DNA of 64,000 nucleotides from Deltaproteobacteria bacterium (GTDB lineage Bacteria; Desulfobacterota; JADFVX01): the NCBI GenBank assembly GCA_029860075.1, contig JAOUBX010000006.1, positions 43,723 through 107,722 of the forward strand, in the 5' to 3' direction. Both the position numbers and the translations under genes were made by a program. The notes beneath the pieces are model-generated. The model ran no database searches. It had not been told where the DNA came from and saw only the letters and a program-made list of their open reading frames with translations. This document shows positions 51,830 through 61,292 of the stretch, piece by piece; the stretch's first letter is position 1, and each line of letters begins with the position of its first letter.

Positions 51830-53410
51830 ATGATTTTGAGGCTGACAGAAATAAGGCTCTACCTCGATGAAGCAGAGTTACTGCTTAAGTCAAAGGCAGC
51901 CCGACGCCTGGATATTACGGCTGATGACATTCTTTCTTTAACGATTATTCGCAAAGGCCTCGACAGCCGGAAAAAGGACAAGATCAATTTTGTTTATACC
52001 CTCAATGTGGAAATTGATGATTGCCTGGCTGAAAAGATTGACCTTAATACTCCCCATGTAAAGGTTGCTGAGAAAGAAGGCCCTGTAAAATTCCCTAAAC
52101 TTCGGAGCAGGAAAGGGCCCCTTATCGCAGGCGCGGGACCGGCCGGACTCTTTGCCGCTTTGAGGATGACCGAGTATGGGCTAAGGCCGCTCATTGTGGA
52201 GCGTGGAAAAGAGATAGAAGAGCGGGTAAAAGATGTTGAACGCTTCTGGAAGGAGCGTAAACTTGATCCCGAGAGCAACGTTCAGTTCGGTGAAGGAGGG
52301 GCAGGGACCTTTTCCGATGGAAAACTGACGACCCGTGTTGATGACAGCCGTATTTCCTATATTCTTGAAACCTTTGTCCGGGCCGGAGCCGATCCTCAAA
52401 TAGCTTACCTTGCAAAACCTCACATCGGGACCGACAAGCTTCGCAATATTGTTGTTAATATAAGAAAGCTGCTTATTGAAAGGGGTTGTGAGCTTCGTTT
52501 TGGAGCAAAAGTAACCGGTATTGAGGCAAGCAGTAATAAGATCGTTTCTGTCAGCGTGAATGACGGAGAAGAAATAGAGACGGATTGCCTTGTCCTGGCC
52601 ATAGGGCATAGCGCCCGTGATACTTACCGTTTACTATTGGAAAGAGGAGTGGAAATGACATCCAAGGCTTTTGCTGTCGGTCTTCGTGCTGAGCACCCGC
52701 AACCACTCATCGACAAAATACAGTTCGGCAAATGTGCAGGCCATGCCGGCCTCGGTTCGGCTGAATATGCCATTACCCATAATATGAAAGAGCGCGGCCG
52801 CAGCGCCTATTCATTTTGCATGTGTCCCGGCGGTATGGTTGTCAATGCCTCTTCAGAGCCTGCCGGGCTTGTTGTAAATGGAATGAGCCATTCCGGCAGG
52901 GATAGGGGGTATGCAAACAGCGCTCTCATTGTAAATGTTACGCCCGAAGATTTTGGTAAACATGCGCTGGCCGGTATGGAATTCCAGCGAAAATGGGAAA
53001 GGATTGCCTTTATTCATGGCGGCGGCAATTATAATGCGCCCGCCCAGAACCTTATGGCGTTTTGCGAACCCGGAAAGTGTTACTCCTTAAATAAATCGAC
53101 TTTTCTTCCCGCGCTGGAACATGCCGATCTCTCCCTTTGTCTTCCCCACTATGTGACGGAAAGCCTGAGAGAAGCGCTCCCTGTTTTTGACAGAAAGATG
53201 CGGGGTTTTCTTTCCAGTGAATCGACACTGATCGGGATTGAAACAAGAACGTCGGCGCCGCTTAGAATATTGCGCGGAAGGGACATGCAATCTGTCAGTA
53301 TAGCCGGCCTTTATCCCTGTGGCGAGGGCGCCGGCTATGCAGGCGGTATTATGAGTTCAGCCCTTGACGGCATTAAAGTTGCCGATATGATCGCCCGGAA
53401 AGGGCAATGA
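51830..53410 (+). CDS. FAD-dependent dehydrogenase of the COG2509 family
   Basis: The 526-residue product starts with a short RNA-binding-like N-terminal domain, then a Rossmann FAD-binding motif G-A-G-P-A-G-L-F-A-A near residue 101. The family signature Q-F-G-E-G-G-A-G-T-F-S-D-G-K near residues 152-165 is present. The specific substrate is not known. ATG 51830 has no clear ribosome-binding site; a TATTAT hexamer seven bases before it suggests a leaderless transcript, which is only a guess. Confidence 0.9.
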   Translation: MILRLTEIRLYLDEAELLLKSKAARRLDITADDILSLTIIRKGLDSRKKDKINFVYTLNVEIDDCLAEKIDLNTPHVKVAEKEGPVKFPKLRSRKGPLIAGAGPAGLFAALRMTEYGLRPLIVERGKEIEERVKDVERFWKERKLDPESNVQFGEGGAGTFSDGKLTTRVDDSRISYILETFVRAGADPQIAYLAKPHIGTDKLRNIVVNIRKLLIERGCELRFGAKVTGIEASSNKIVSVSVNDGEEIETDCLVLAIGHSARDTYRLLLERGVEMTSKAFAVGLRAEHPQPLIDKIQFGKCAGHAGLGSAEYAITHNMKERGRSAYSFCMCPGGMVVNASSEPAGLVVNGMSHSGRDRGYANSALIVNVTPEDFGKHALAGMEFQRKWERIAFIHGGGNYNAPAQNLMAFCEPGKCYSLNKSTFLPALEHADLSLCLPHYVTESLREALPVFDRKMRGFLSSESTLIGIETRTSAPLRILRGRDMQSVSIAGLYPCGEGAGYAGGIMSSALDGIKVADMIARKGQ

Positions 53411-53500
53411 ATTTTGTAGTGAATTGCAAATATAGCTTGTCGAAGGAAATTATGCAGGTTATACTTTTCCCATAGTTAAAAAAAAAGAAAGGAGGACCTT

Positions 53501-53689
53501 ATGAAGTTTCTAAAAATTCTGCTTGTACTCTTGATTGCAACACAACTTAGTGGCTGTCTCCTCACCCGGCTTGTTTCTGCACCCATGCGTGCCGTTGGTG
53601 GTGTGCTTACCATTATCCCTGTTGCAGGAGACGCGGCTCATGGAGTAATTGATGAGGCGGCTGACGTTGTTGATAAGGTGCCCATCTGA
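53501..53689 (+). CDS. small DUF6726-like lipoprotein
   Basis: The 62-residue product has a lipobox L-S-G-C at Cys19, then a short hydrophobic, Ala/Val-rich tail with I-P-V-A-G-D-A-A. It resembles tiny outer-membrane lipoproteins of the DUF6726 type. AAGGAGGA precedes ATG 53501, and a terminator follows. Confidence 0.7.
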   Translation: MKFLKILLVLLIATQLSGCLLTRLVSAPMRAVGGVLTIIPVAGDAAHGVIDEAADVVDKVPI

Positions 53690-53707
53690 TTAGTTCTTGA
53701 TAAAAGT

Positions 53708-53737
53708 GAAAAGGGCGGTATAAAAACCGCCCTTTTC
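53708..53737 (+). terminator. bidirectional terminator
   Basis: AAAAGGGCGGT / ACCGCCCTTTT stem with a six-base loop, then TCTATTT. It lies between the convergent lipoprotein and ettA genes and can serve both. Confidence 0.88.
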
Positions 53738-53752
53738 TATTTGAAGTTTTCT

Positions 53753-55438
53753 TTAATCCCTCGTCAGGTGCCTGTACTTGATCCGGTGGGGCTGGTCGGC
53801 GGCAGCTCCGAGGCGTTTTTTCCTGTCTTCTTCATATTCCGAATAATTTCCGTCAAAAAATACGACTTTGCTCTCTCCCTCGAAGGCAAGGATATGCGTT
53901 GCTATTCTGTCCAGGAACCAGCGGTCATGGCTGATAACGACGGCACAGCCGCCGAAGTTTTCCAGCGCTTCTTCGAGTGCTCTTAAGGTATTAACGTCGA
54001 GATCATTGGTCGGCTCATCGAGAAGAAGGACATTGCCGCCGTCCTTTAGCATCCTTGCAAGATGGACCCGGTTTCTTTCTCCTCCCGAAAGTAGAGAAAC
54101 CTTCTTTTGCTGGTCCTGCCCCGAAAAATTGAACCGGCCTACATAGGCACGGGAATTAACCTCCTTTTTGCCGAGATTAATTGTATCGTAACCTTCGGAG
54201 ATGGCCTCCCAAATGCTGTGCTCCGGATTGAGGCTGTCACGGCTCTGATCGACATAGGAAAGTTTTACAGAATCACCGATTTTTACCGATCCCCCATCGG
54301 GTTTCTCCTGCTCCGTAATCATCCTGAAAAGCGTTGTCTTTCCTGCCCCGTTGGGGCCGATAACGCCGACAATACCGCCGGGAGGGAGATTGAAGGTCAT
54401 TCCCTCAACGAGAATGTTGTCGCCAAAAGACTTGATCACATCCTTTGCCTCGATGGCTATATCCCCTAGCCTTGGTCCCGGTGGAATAAAAATCTCCAGT
54501 TCGCCGGCCCTTTTTTCACTCTCCTGACCAAGAAGCGCTTCATAAGAGGTAATCCTTGCCTTCGACCTGGCATGACGCCCCTTGGGCGACATCCTGATCC
54601 ATTGGAGTTCCTTTTTTAAGGTCCTTTGCCTGTCGCTCTCTTCCTTTTCCTCTTTAGCAAGCCGCTCCTGCTTTTGTTCCAGCCAGGAAGAGTAGTTTCC
54701 TTTCCATGGAATGCCTTCACCACGGTCCAGTTCCAGTATCCATCCCGCCACATTATCAAGAAAGTAACGGTCATGAGTTACAGCGATAACGGTACCTGCA
54801 TAGCGTTGAAGATGTTGTTCCAGCCAGGCCACCGATTCGGCATCGAGGTGGTTGGTCGGCTCGTCAAGGAGGAGAATATCCGGTTTCTTAAGAAGGAGCC
54901 TGCAAAGAGCCACTCTTCTTTTTTCTCCTCCAGAGAGTATTTTAACAGGCCTGTCTTCAGGCGGGCACCTGAGGGCGTCCATAGCCATTTCAAGCCTGCT
55001 GTCAAGATCCCAGGCATCGAGATTATCGAGCTTTTCCTGCACTTCTGCCTGATGGTCGCAAAGGGCCGTCATTTCATCGTCCGACATGGGTTCGGCAAAC
55101 TTTGCATTTATTTCGTTGAATTCATTAACAAGGTCCACCGTCTCCTGTACCGCCTCTTCCACACACTGTTTTACCGTTTTATTTTCATCGAGAACAGGTT
55201 CCTGTTCAAGATAACCGATAGTATAGCCCGGTGAAAGACTGATCTCTCCGGAATAATCTTTATCCACACCGGCAAGAATGCGAAGCAGAGAACTCTTTCC
55301 CGATCCGTTAAGACCGAGCACGCCTATCTTTGCCCCGTAAAAATAGGAAAGATAGATATTTTTTAGAACAGGTTTTTTGTTGTAAAATTTGCTTACTCCC
55401 ACCATGGAGTAAATGACTTTATTCGGTTCCGTACTCAT
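53753..55438 (-). CDS. ettA: energy-dependent translational throttle protein (ABC-F)
   Basis: This cytosolic ABC-F ATPase binds the ribosomal E site and couples the first elongation steps to ATP level. Two nucleotide-binding domains are complete: Walker A G-L-N-G-S-G-K-S-S near residue 42 and G-P-N-G-A-G-K-T-T near 357, signature L-S-G-G-E in both, and Walker B D-E-P-T-N-H-L-D and D-E-P-T-N-D-L-D. The arm and linker are of EttA type, and at 561 residues the length is typical. Confidence 0.96.
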   Translation of the reverse strand: MSTEPNKVIYSMVGVSKFYNKKPVLKNIYLSYFYGAKIGVLGLNGSGKSSLLRILAGVDKDYSGEISLSPGYTIGYLEQEPVLDENKTVKQCVEEAVQETVDLVNEFNEINAKFAEPMSDDEMTALCDHQAEVQEKLDNLDAWDLDSRLEMAMDALRCPPEDRPVKILSGGEKRRVALCRLLLKKPDILLLDEPTNHLDAESVAWLEQHLQRYAGTVIAVTHDRYFLDNVAGWILELDRGEGIPWKGNYSSWLEQKQERLAKEEKEESDRQRTLKKELQWIRMSPKGRHARSKARITSYEALLGQESEKRAGELEIFIPPGPRLGDIAIEAKDVIKSFGDNILVEGMTFNLPPGGIVGVIGPNGAGKTTLFRMITEQEKPDGGSVKIGDSVKLSYVDQSRDSLNPEHSIWEAISEGYDTINLGKKEVNSRAYVGRFNFSGQDQQKKVSLLSGGERNRVHLARMLKDGGNVLLLDEPTNDLDVNTLRALEEALENFGGCAVVISHDRWFLDRIATHILAFEGESKVVFFDGNYSEYEEDRKKRLGAAADQPHRIKYRHLTRD

Positions 55439-55599
55439 AGATTATAAAAATCCTTTCTCTCTTGATAATTTAAAAGGCAATCAATGAAGCAAAGCACATG
55501 GTTTTGATTCAGTGAGCGGGAAAGATGAAGTTAAGATGAATAAAATTTCACTTTCAAGGGTTTATACCCTTGAGGGTAAGCTTTGGAAGGTTAACAGTA

Positions 55600-56316
55600 T
55601 CAGTTGATAAAAGGAGAATGATGCCTTTTGCCCCTGTTCATGCTCCCCATGATAAAACCTACGATCCATGCAGCGGCAACGACGCCGGCGCCTGTTAAAA
55701 ACCAGCGAAATTCTGTTGTTGAACGAAGCTCGTTATTCTCTGCCTGAAGCCCTTCAATTTTTGCCATGGCCCTGCTAAGGTTTACCGTGCTTTCCTCATA
55801 ATTTTTTTTAATCTCTACCACATTGCCCGAATCAGCCTGGAGCCGCTTGTAGTCGGCATCTACCTGATTGAGTTTTTCCCGGGTTGATTCCAGTTCCCGC
55901 TTTAAGGTTTTATTATTCTCTCCTATTGCCGCCGCCTTTTCTGCGGTAACTTTCAGTTTTATGGAAGTTTCATCAAGACTTTTGCCCAGCTTTTCAATAC
56001 GGATGCTTTGGGGTATTTCCAGTGAAACATACCTTTTTACTATCCACCCCTCTTTCCCGTCTTCTATCTTTACATGCACCCATCCCTCATTTTCTTCCAG
56101 TACCTCCAGTTTGGTGCCGTTTTTCAGTAATGTCACAACAGGCGCGCTCTTAAGCGGTTCAGCACGGAGGGTTATGTTGAAGTTATCTGTTACATAGGCT
56201 GCCTGTACTGCCCCCGCAAGAAGGGTGAGAAAAATGAAGTTCTTTACCATAAAGAGAAAAGTCCATTTATTGACAGCGCTGCTGTTCCCCTGTTTAATAT
56301 GAAGCGTCTTAAACAT
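55600..56316 (-). CDS. SH3-domain, coiled-coil membrane protein (TIGR04211-like)
   Basis: The 238-residue product has a signal peptide or anchor (about residues 20-40), a bacterial SH3 domain (about 40-100, N-I-T-L-R-A-E-P... W-V-H-V-K...G-W-I-V-K-R-Y-V), a coiled coil (about 105-200), and a C-terminal membrane helix. This matches the YgiM/TIGR04211 layout. ATG 56316 has an AAAGGAG site; ATG 56250 gives a shorter signal peptide but has none. It is likely envelope-associated. Confidence 0.85.
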   Translation of the reverse strand: MFKTLHIKQGNSSAVNKWTFLFMVKNFIFLTLLAGAVQAAYVTDNFNITLRAEPLKSAPVVTLLKNGTKLEVLEENEGWVHVKIEDGKEGWIVKRYVSLEIPQSIRIEKLGKSLDETSIKLKVTAEKAAAIGENNKTLKRELESTREKLNQVDADYKRLQADSGNVVEIKKNYEESTVNLSRAMAKIEGLQAENNELRSTTEFRWFLTGAGVVAAAWIVGFIMGSMNRGKRHHSPFIN

Positions 56317-56682
56317 TCCAAAACTCCTTTACAATATAAAATAGAATACCTATTCCATAGCGAATAATAACAACAGGAGAGAGTAATTGCAAATATTCAT
56401 TGCCTTCACTTTTCCCCTTTGACAAAAGAGGGTATTTGGAAAAATAAATTTTAGGGGAATCTCTTGTAAATCCTGTCTTTGTTCCATTAAAAAAGATTGT
56501 TTTATAAGGTCCCGGCATATATTTATAAACCTTTGATTGCTTAATATTGATAATCCATCGGCAATCCCTTATTGATACAGTTCAAAAGCCGGAGAGGGTT
56601 GCATTAATATTTTTACTCTGTTAACTTATAAATTAGCCTGCAGCTTGCCGGTCATGATATTTTTTTGTTTTAAATCCATGGC

Positions 56683-56745
56683 GGCTGTTTCCCGCCCCCA
56701 TTTATCGGGATCTTGCGGGAAGGTTGTTTTTATACTTATATCCCG
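56683..56745. repeat. structured repeat, copy upstream of the ligase operon
   Basis: TTTATCGGGATCTTGCGGGAAGG at 56,701 is matched at 20 of 23 bases by 62,550, and the TGCGGGA...TCCCGCA stem is retained in altered form. The loop AAGG..GT.T..AT.C.TATA is shared. The rest of the 56,317-56,812 gap shows no gene. Confidence 0.65.
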
Positions 56746-56812
56746 CATTATTTATGGATAGTTCCGGAGGTCATAGGAACGCAGGTTATTTATCAGGCCT
56801 TACCTTTAAAGC

Positions 56813-58393
56813 ATGACAGAGAAAAAAGAAAAAAGCTTTCTCAGGCTGACAGCGTTTCTTCTTACCCTTCTGGCAAGCGGTTTAATATGCTATAAAATAT
56901 TCTCTGTCGGTTATACCTTTTCCTCTATTATTCCCCGGATACGTTATGATGTAGACATAAGCATGTCCTTCCAGGGTTTTGGTGAGCCTGTCCGGATCAG
57001 GACCTATCTCCCCCTTTCCGATGAAAGGCAGGTAACAGGAAATGAGCTTAATAATTCAGGGGGCATGTCCTTCCAGGTATCCCATGAAGAGTCTGGAAGG
57101 ATTGGCCTTTGGCAAAGCGATAATCCCTCAGGGTTTCAGCAAATACTCTATACCTTTTCAGTGACAGGTGAAAAGATAGTTTATGAACTTGACGACAGGC
57201 TGACTATTCCAAAATCTTACCCTGAGCGCCTTAATAAATACCTCCTTGCAACGGGGACTATACAACTTGGTGATCCTGTTATAAGCAGGATATTTGATGA
57301 GCAAATTCCAAAAGGAAAAAAACTGCTTCCCATACTGAAGGCCGCCTTCGACTATGCCGGGGGACTAAAACCTATGCCCTTCAAGGGGCTTACCGATGCG
57401 GCGACGGCGGCCAGGCTTGGCGAGGCGTCATGTAACGGAAAAAGCCGGCTCTTCATTGCCTTATTGAGAAAAGCGGGCATTCCGTCAAGGTTAGTGGGGG
57501 GACTGATTCTTCAAAGCGGCACAAAGCGGACAAGCCATCAGTGGGTTGAGGTCCATATTAAGGGCCACTGGGTCCCTTTCGATACGCTAAACGGTTATTT
57601 TGCCCGGATACCTGAAAACTATCTCTCCCTCTATCGCACAGACGAGGCGCTTTTCAAGCATACAGCGGATATTAATTTTAACTACTCATTCAAAATACGC
57701 AAAAAACTGACATCAAAAAGTGATTTTCTGACGGAACTTGGAGAGCATCCTCTCAACGCCTATGCCGCATGGGCTGCTTTTGAGCGTGTCGGCATTTCGC
57801 TTAGCCTTTTAAAAATAATAATAATGATACCGCTGGGGGCATTTATTGTTGTCATTTTCCGTAATGTTATCGGCCTGGAAACCTTCGGGACCTTCCTTCC
57901 GGCGCTTATTGCGGCAGCCAGCCGGGAGACAGGTTTTGTGTGGGGGGCTGTCGGTTTTTTGCTTGTCATTGCCCTGGTCAGTCTCATTCATTATCCGCTG
58001 GAAAAATGGGGAATCCTTCATACCCCAAAAATGAGCATACTGCTTATAAGCGTCGTTATGCTTATACTCGGCATAACCGTAGCGGGGGTGAACCTGGGTC
58101 TTTTTGAACTCTCCCATCTCAGCCTCTTTCCTATTGCCGTGCTGACCATTACGGCAGAGCGCTTCGCCCTCATTCAGACGGAACAGGGCCTTTTAAAGGC
58201 CCTCAAAGTTACAGCAATGACCCTTGTTGTTGTCTGGTTCTGTTTTCTTGCAATGAATTCTCTCGCTATGGAAGCCATATTTCTTGCCTTTCCCGAGATG
58301 CTGCTTATTCTTGCAGCGCTTAATCTCTGGATCGGCCGCTGGATAGGCATGAGGGTTGTGGAGATAGGAAGATTCAGGTGGTTAATACAATGA
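56813..58393 (+). CDS. transglutaminase-like / 7TM membrane protein
   Basis: The 526-residue product begins with a membrane helix, an extracytoplasmic β-rich domain, a transglutaminase-like domain (about 170-270), then about seven C-terminal hydrophobic helices (about 325-520). It fits the family often labelled 'inactive transglutaminase' linked with ATP-grasp ligases. In this copy a Cys207-His242-Asp257 triad is visible (E-A-S-C-N, S-H-Q-W-V-E-V, P-F-D-T-L), so it may be active. The ATP-grasp gene overlaps its stop codon (ATGA). Confidence 0.85.
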   Translation: MTEKKEKSFLRLTAFLLTLLASGLICYKIFSVGYTFSSIIPRIRYDVDISMSFQGFGEPVRIRTYLPLSDERQVTGNELNNSGGMSFQVSHEESGRIGLWQSDNPSGFQQILYTFSVTGEKIVYELDDRLTIPKSYPERLNKYLLATGTIQLGDPVISRIFDEQIPKGKKLLPILKAAFDYAGGLKPMPFKGLTDAATAARLGEASCNGKSRLFIALLRKAGIPSRLVGGLILQSGTKRTSHQWVEVHIKGHWVPFDTLNGYFARIPENYLSLYRTDEALFKHTADINFNYSFKIRKKLTSKSDFLTELGEHPLNAYAAWAAFERVGISLSLLKIIIMIPLGAFIVVIFRNVIGLETFGTFLPALIAAASRETGFVWGAVGFLLVIALVSLIHYPLEKWGILHTPKMSILLISVVMLILGITVAGVNLGLFELSHLSLFPIAVLTITAERFALIQTEQGLLKALKVTAMTLVVVWFCFLAMNSLAMEAIFLAFPEMLLILAALNLWIGRWIGMRVVEIGRFRWLIQ

Positions 58394-59268
58394 AATGGCC
58401 TTCTTTAAATTCATTTGCCGGGCTTTATGGCAGGGTGCTTGGCATTAACGGGAGAAATATCGATTATGTCTACAAGTATAATCCGCGCAGGTATTTCAAT
58501 GTTGCAGACGACAAGGTGAAAACCAAGGAATATCTTGTGCCCGCAGGGATACCTGTGCCAAAAAACTACCTTGTCCTTTCAGCAATGAGTGAGATAAACA
58601 GCGCCTGGGAGAGGATAGTCGAAATAGATGAATTTGCCATAAAACCGGCAAGAGGAAAGGCCGGAGGAGGCATCCTGGTAGCGGAAAAATCGGAAAGCTG
58701 CTGGAAAACGGCTGCCGGAAGACTGCTCGGGGCAGATCAGTTGAAAAAGCAGATGGCTGACATTATCTTCGGCGTGTACTCCTTTGGTCTCTGGGACAGG
58801 GTGCTGATTGAGCATCGCGTCCATCCCCACCCCTTCTTTACCGCGCTTTATCCTCATGGTGTGGCTGATCTCAGAATAATAACCTGTAAAGGCAAAAACA
58901 TTATGGCTATGGCGAGAATACCCACGTCCAGGTCGGAGGGCAAGGGGAACCTTCACCAGGGGGCTATCGGGCTTGGAATTGACATCAAAACAGGGGTTAC
59001 AGGGAGGGGATTTGACGGGAAAGGTTATCTCCTTAGTCACCCTGATAGCGGTTGTTGCCTTGAAGGATTGGAGGTCCCTTTCTGGCAGGACATTATCTCA
59101 ATCTCAAAAGCAGCATCCCGTGTCGTTCCACTCGACTATCTTGGTATTGATATTGTTATCGATAAGACGCAGGGTCCCCTGGTTATGGAAATCAATGCCA
59201 GGCCCGGCCTGGAAATTCAGAATGTCAATGCCATGGGCCTTAAAGAGATAATGAAAGAGGTTAACTGA
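58390..59268 (+). CDS. RimK-like / alpha-L-glutamate-ligase-like ATP-grasp protein
   Basis: The 292-residue product has ATP-grasp features: K-P-A-R-G-K-A-G-G-G near residue 85 (ATP-contacting loop), a conserved L-I-E-H-R-V near 140, and the Mg-binding end M-E-I-N-A-R-P-G-L near 277. Such proteins form amide bonds between amino acids or peptides and acceptor groups. ATG 58390 overlaps the upstream stop, whereas GTG 58378 would give a longer start. With the transglutaminase-7TM protein it suggests an envelope peptide-tagging system, as in described amidoligase clusters. Confidence 0.85.
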   Translation: MKWPSLNSFAGLYGRVLGINGRNIDYVYKYNPRRYFNVADDKVKTKEYLVPAGIPVPKNYLVLSAMSEINSAWERIVEIDEFAIKPARGKAGGGILVAEKSESCWKTAAGRLLGADQLKKQMADIIFGVYSFGLWDRVLIEHRVHPHPFFTALYPHGVADLRIITCKGKNIMAMARIPTSRSEGKGNLHQGAIGLGIDIKTGVTGRGFDGKGYLLSHPDSGCCLEGLEVPFWQDIISISKAASRVVPLDYLGIDIVIDKTQGPLVMEINARPGLEIQNVNAMGLKEIMKEVN

Positions 59269-59272
59269 AGCA

Positions 59273-61291
59273 ATGTCGAGATTCCTTAAAGAAAGCTTTG
59301 TCCCTGTTCTGACTGTTTTATTACTGCTGGTGGGATTTATTGCCTATTTGCAAAACCTTGCCCAGGTGGCCAGTTCCAGACCGACTGTCATTAAAATAAA
59401 GGCAGAGGAGATAGCAACAGCAAATAAGGGGGAAGTAAACAACGAGGATGAGACCGATGACGGGGAAGAAGTATCGGCAGTGGAACTGGAAAGGATTGAG
59501 AACTTTGTAAAAGGAAGGGAGCTTTACCGGTCTGCTGATTACAACAAGGCAGAGAACTTTTTTAAGCTGGCCCTTGGTCAAATTCCGGATAATCCCTTTA
59601 TACTAAATTATCTCGGTCTCATAGAATTAAAAATGCGCAACTATGAGAATGCATCTCAAATTTTCAAAAAAGCGATAACCCTGAAAGCTGATTTTGCAAA
59701 GGCATATGTTAATCTTGGACATGCAGTAAGATATCTGGGGGATTATGAGGGCGCTGAGGAGGCCTACAAAAAAGCGATCGCCCTGGAACCGGCATATGAC
59801 ATTCCTTTTTATAATTTGGGGATTCTTTATTTAGGACAAAAAAAATACAGCGATGCCGCTGCCAGTCTTTTGAAAGCAATCGACATGAGCAGCGGAATAC
59901 AAAAAGCGAAGTCTTCATTCAACCTTGGTCTTGCCTATGTGAGGATGGGGGATAAAAAGAGGGCTGAAAATGCCTATCTTGAAGCAATAAACCTTTATCC
60001 CGCTTATATAGAACCCAGAATGAACCTGGCGCTTATTCAACCCGCTTCTGAAGAAGGGAAAAGAAAAAAAGAAGGCCTTTACAAAAGGGTGCTCAATTTA
60101 AGGCCCGATTATACACCGGCCTACTTTAATCTCGGAATCTTCTACAAAGAGGAAAAGCGTTATAAAAAAGCCGAAAAGTACTACAAGGAAGCTATTAAGC
60201 ATAATCCTGCCTACAGGGAAGCAAAATACAATCTCGGCCTTCTTTATCTGGGTAAAAACAGGCTTGACCTTGCTGAAGAAAGATTTTTGTCTCTCGTTAG
60301 AGAGACAAATGCTCAAAAAGAAGACTTTTTTAACCTGGCAAGAATCTACTACAAACAGAAAGATTACGAAAAATCGATAGAATTTTATAACCAGGCCATA
60401 GACAAAGGGGGAGGCAAATATGCCGAAGCTTTCCTGAACAGGGGACTTGCTTATGGAAAGATGGGAAGACATGAAGAAGGAAGAAGTTCCATCATAAAGG
60501 CAATCGCCATAAAGCCGGATTATGAAACAGCTCACTATAATCTGGGACAGAGTTACTATAAAGAAAAAAAATATAAGGTAGCCCTCCGGGAGTTTGGTGA
60601 GGCTGCAAGAATAAAAGGGAGCTATTATAAGGCGTGGCACCAGATGGGCGTAATATACAAGAAACTGGAAAACATTGATGCCGCCATAGAGAGTTACGAA
60701 AAAGCGCTTAAAGCGAAACCGGACTATGTTAAATCACGTATGAATATGGGCAAACTCCTTTTTCAAAAGGGTGACTACAGGGGCTCGGTCAGGGAATATG
60801 AAAAAGTATCGGCGCTCTATCCCCAGTACCTGCCTGCCTGGTTCAGGCTGGGGAAAGGCCATGCAAAAATGGGAAACCTGGATGAAGCAATAAGGGCCTA
60901 TGGTAAAATTCTCGCCCTCAAACCGGAAAATATTAAGGCATTGCGAGAACTGGGGATTCTCTATGCCGGCTCAGATAAGGGTGAGAAGGCGCAAGCCATC
61001 ACGTTATTTAACAAAGTACTCGAACAAAAACCGGATGATATAAAAACACGGTTGCTTCTGGCACAGGAATTGCAAAAATCAGGCGCAAAAAAAGAAGCTA
61101 TCCAGGAGGTCAGAAAAACAGTCAGCCTTTCTCCCTCATCTATTGAAGGCTGGCTTGCCTTTGCCCGAATTTATAAGGACTCGGGCAATAAGGATAAAGC
61201 GGTTAAGTATTACAAAAGGGTCCTTCAGCTTGACCCTCATAATAAAGAGGCAAAAAAATATATTGAAAGGCTATCAAATGGAGCGAGGTGA
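59273..61291 (+). CDS. TPR-repeat membrane-anchored protein
   Basis: The 672-residue product has an N-terminal membrane helix (about 8-27), a low-complexity acidic linker, and then about 16 tetratricopeptide repeats to the C-terminus. Repeat phrases such as A-Y-x-N-L-G, Y-x-x-A-E and A-L-x-P are regular. It is probably a periplasmic scaffold for the other products of the operon. ATG 59273 begins four bases after the upstream stop, and the next gene begins right after its stop. Confidence 0.88.
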   Translation: MSRFLKESFVPVLTVLLLLVGFIAYLQNLAQVASSRPTVIKIKAEEIATANKGEVNNEDETDDGEEVSAVELERIENFVKGRELYRSADYNKAENFFKLALGQIPDNPFILNYLGLIELKMRNYENASQIFKKAITLKADFAKAYVNLGHAVRYLGDYEGAEEAYKKAIALEPAYDIPFYNLGILYLGQKKYSDAAASLLKAIDMSSGIQKAKSSFNLGLAYVRMGDKKRAENAYLEAINLYPAYIEPRMNLALIQPASEEGKRKKEGLYKRVLNLRPDYTPAYFNLGIFYKEEKRYKKAEKYYKEAIKHNPAYREAKYNLGLLYLGKNRLDLAEERFLSLVRETNAQKEDFFNLARIYYKQKDYEKSIEFYNQAIDKGGGKYAEAFLNRGLAYGKMGRHEEGRSSIIKAIAIKPDYETAHYNLGQSYYKEKKYKVALREFGEAARIKGSYYKAWHQMGVIYKKLENIDAAIESYEKALKAKPDYVKSRMNMGKLLFQKGDYRGSVREYEKVSALYPQYLPAWFRLGKGHAKMGNLDEAIRAYGKILALKPENIKALRELGILYAGSDKGEKAQAITLFNKVLEQKPDDIKTRLLLAQELQKSGAKKEAIQEVRKTVSLSPSSIEGWLAFARIYKDSGNKDKAVKYYKRVLQLDPHNKEAKKYIERLSNGAR

Positions 61292-61292
61292 T

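Noticed and set aside
54626..55234. 202-codon plus-strand frame inside ettA
   Set aside because: Antisense shadow of a complete ABC-F gene, lacking domain features and a start signal.
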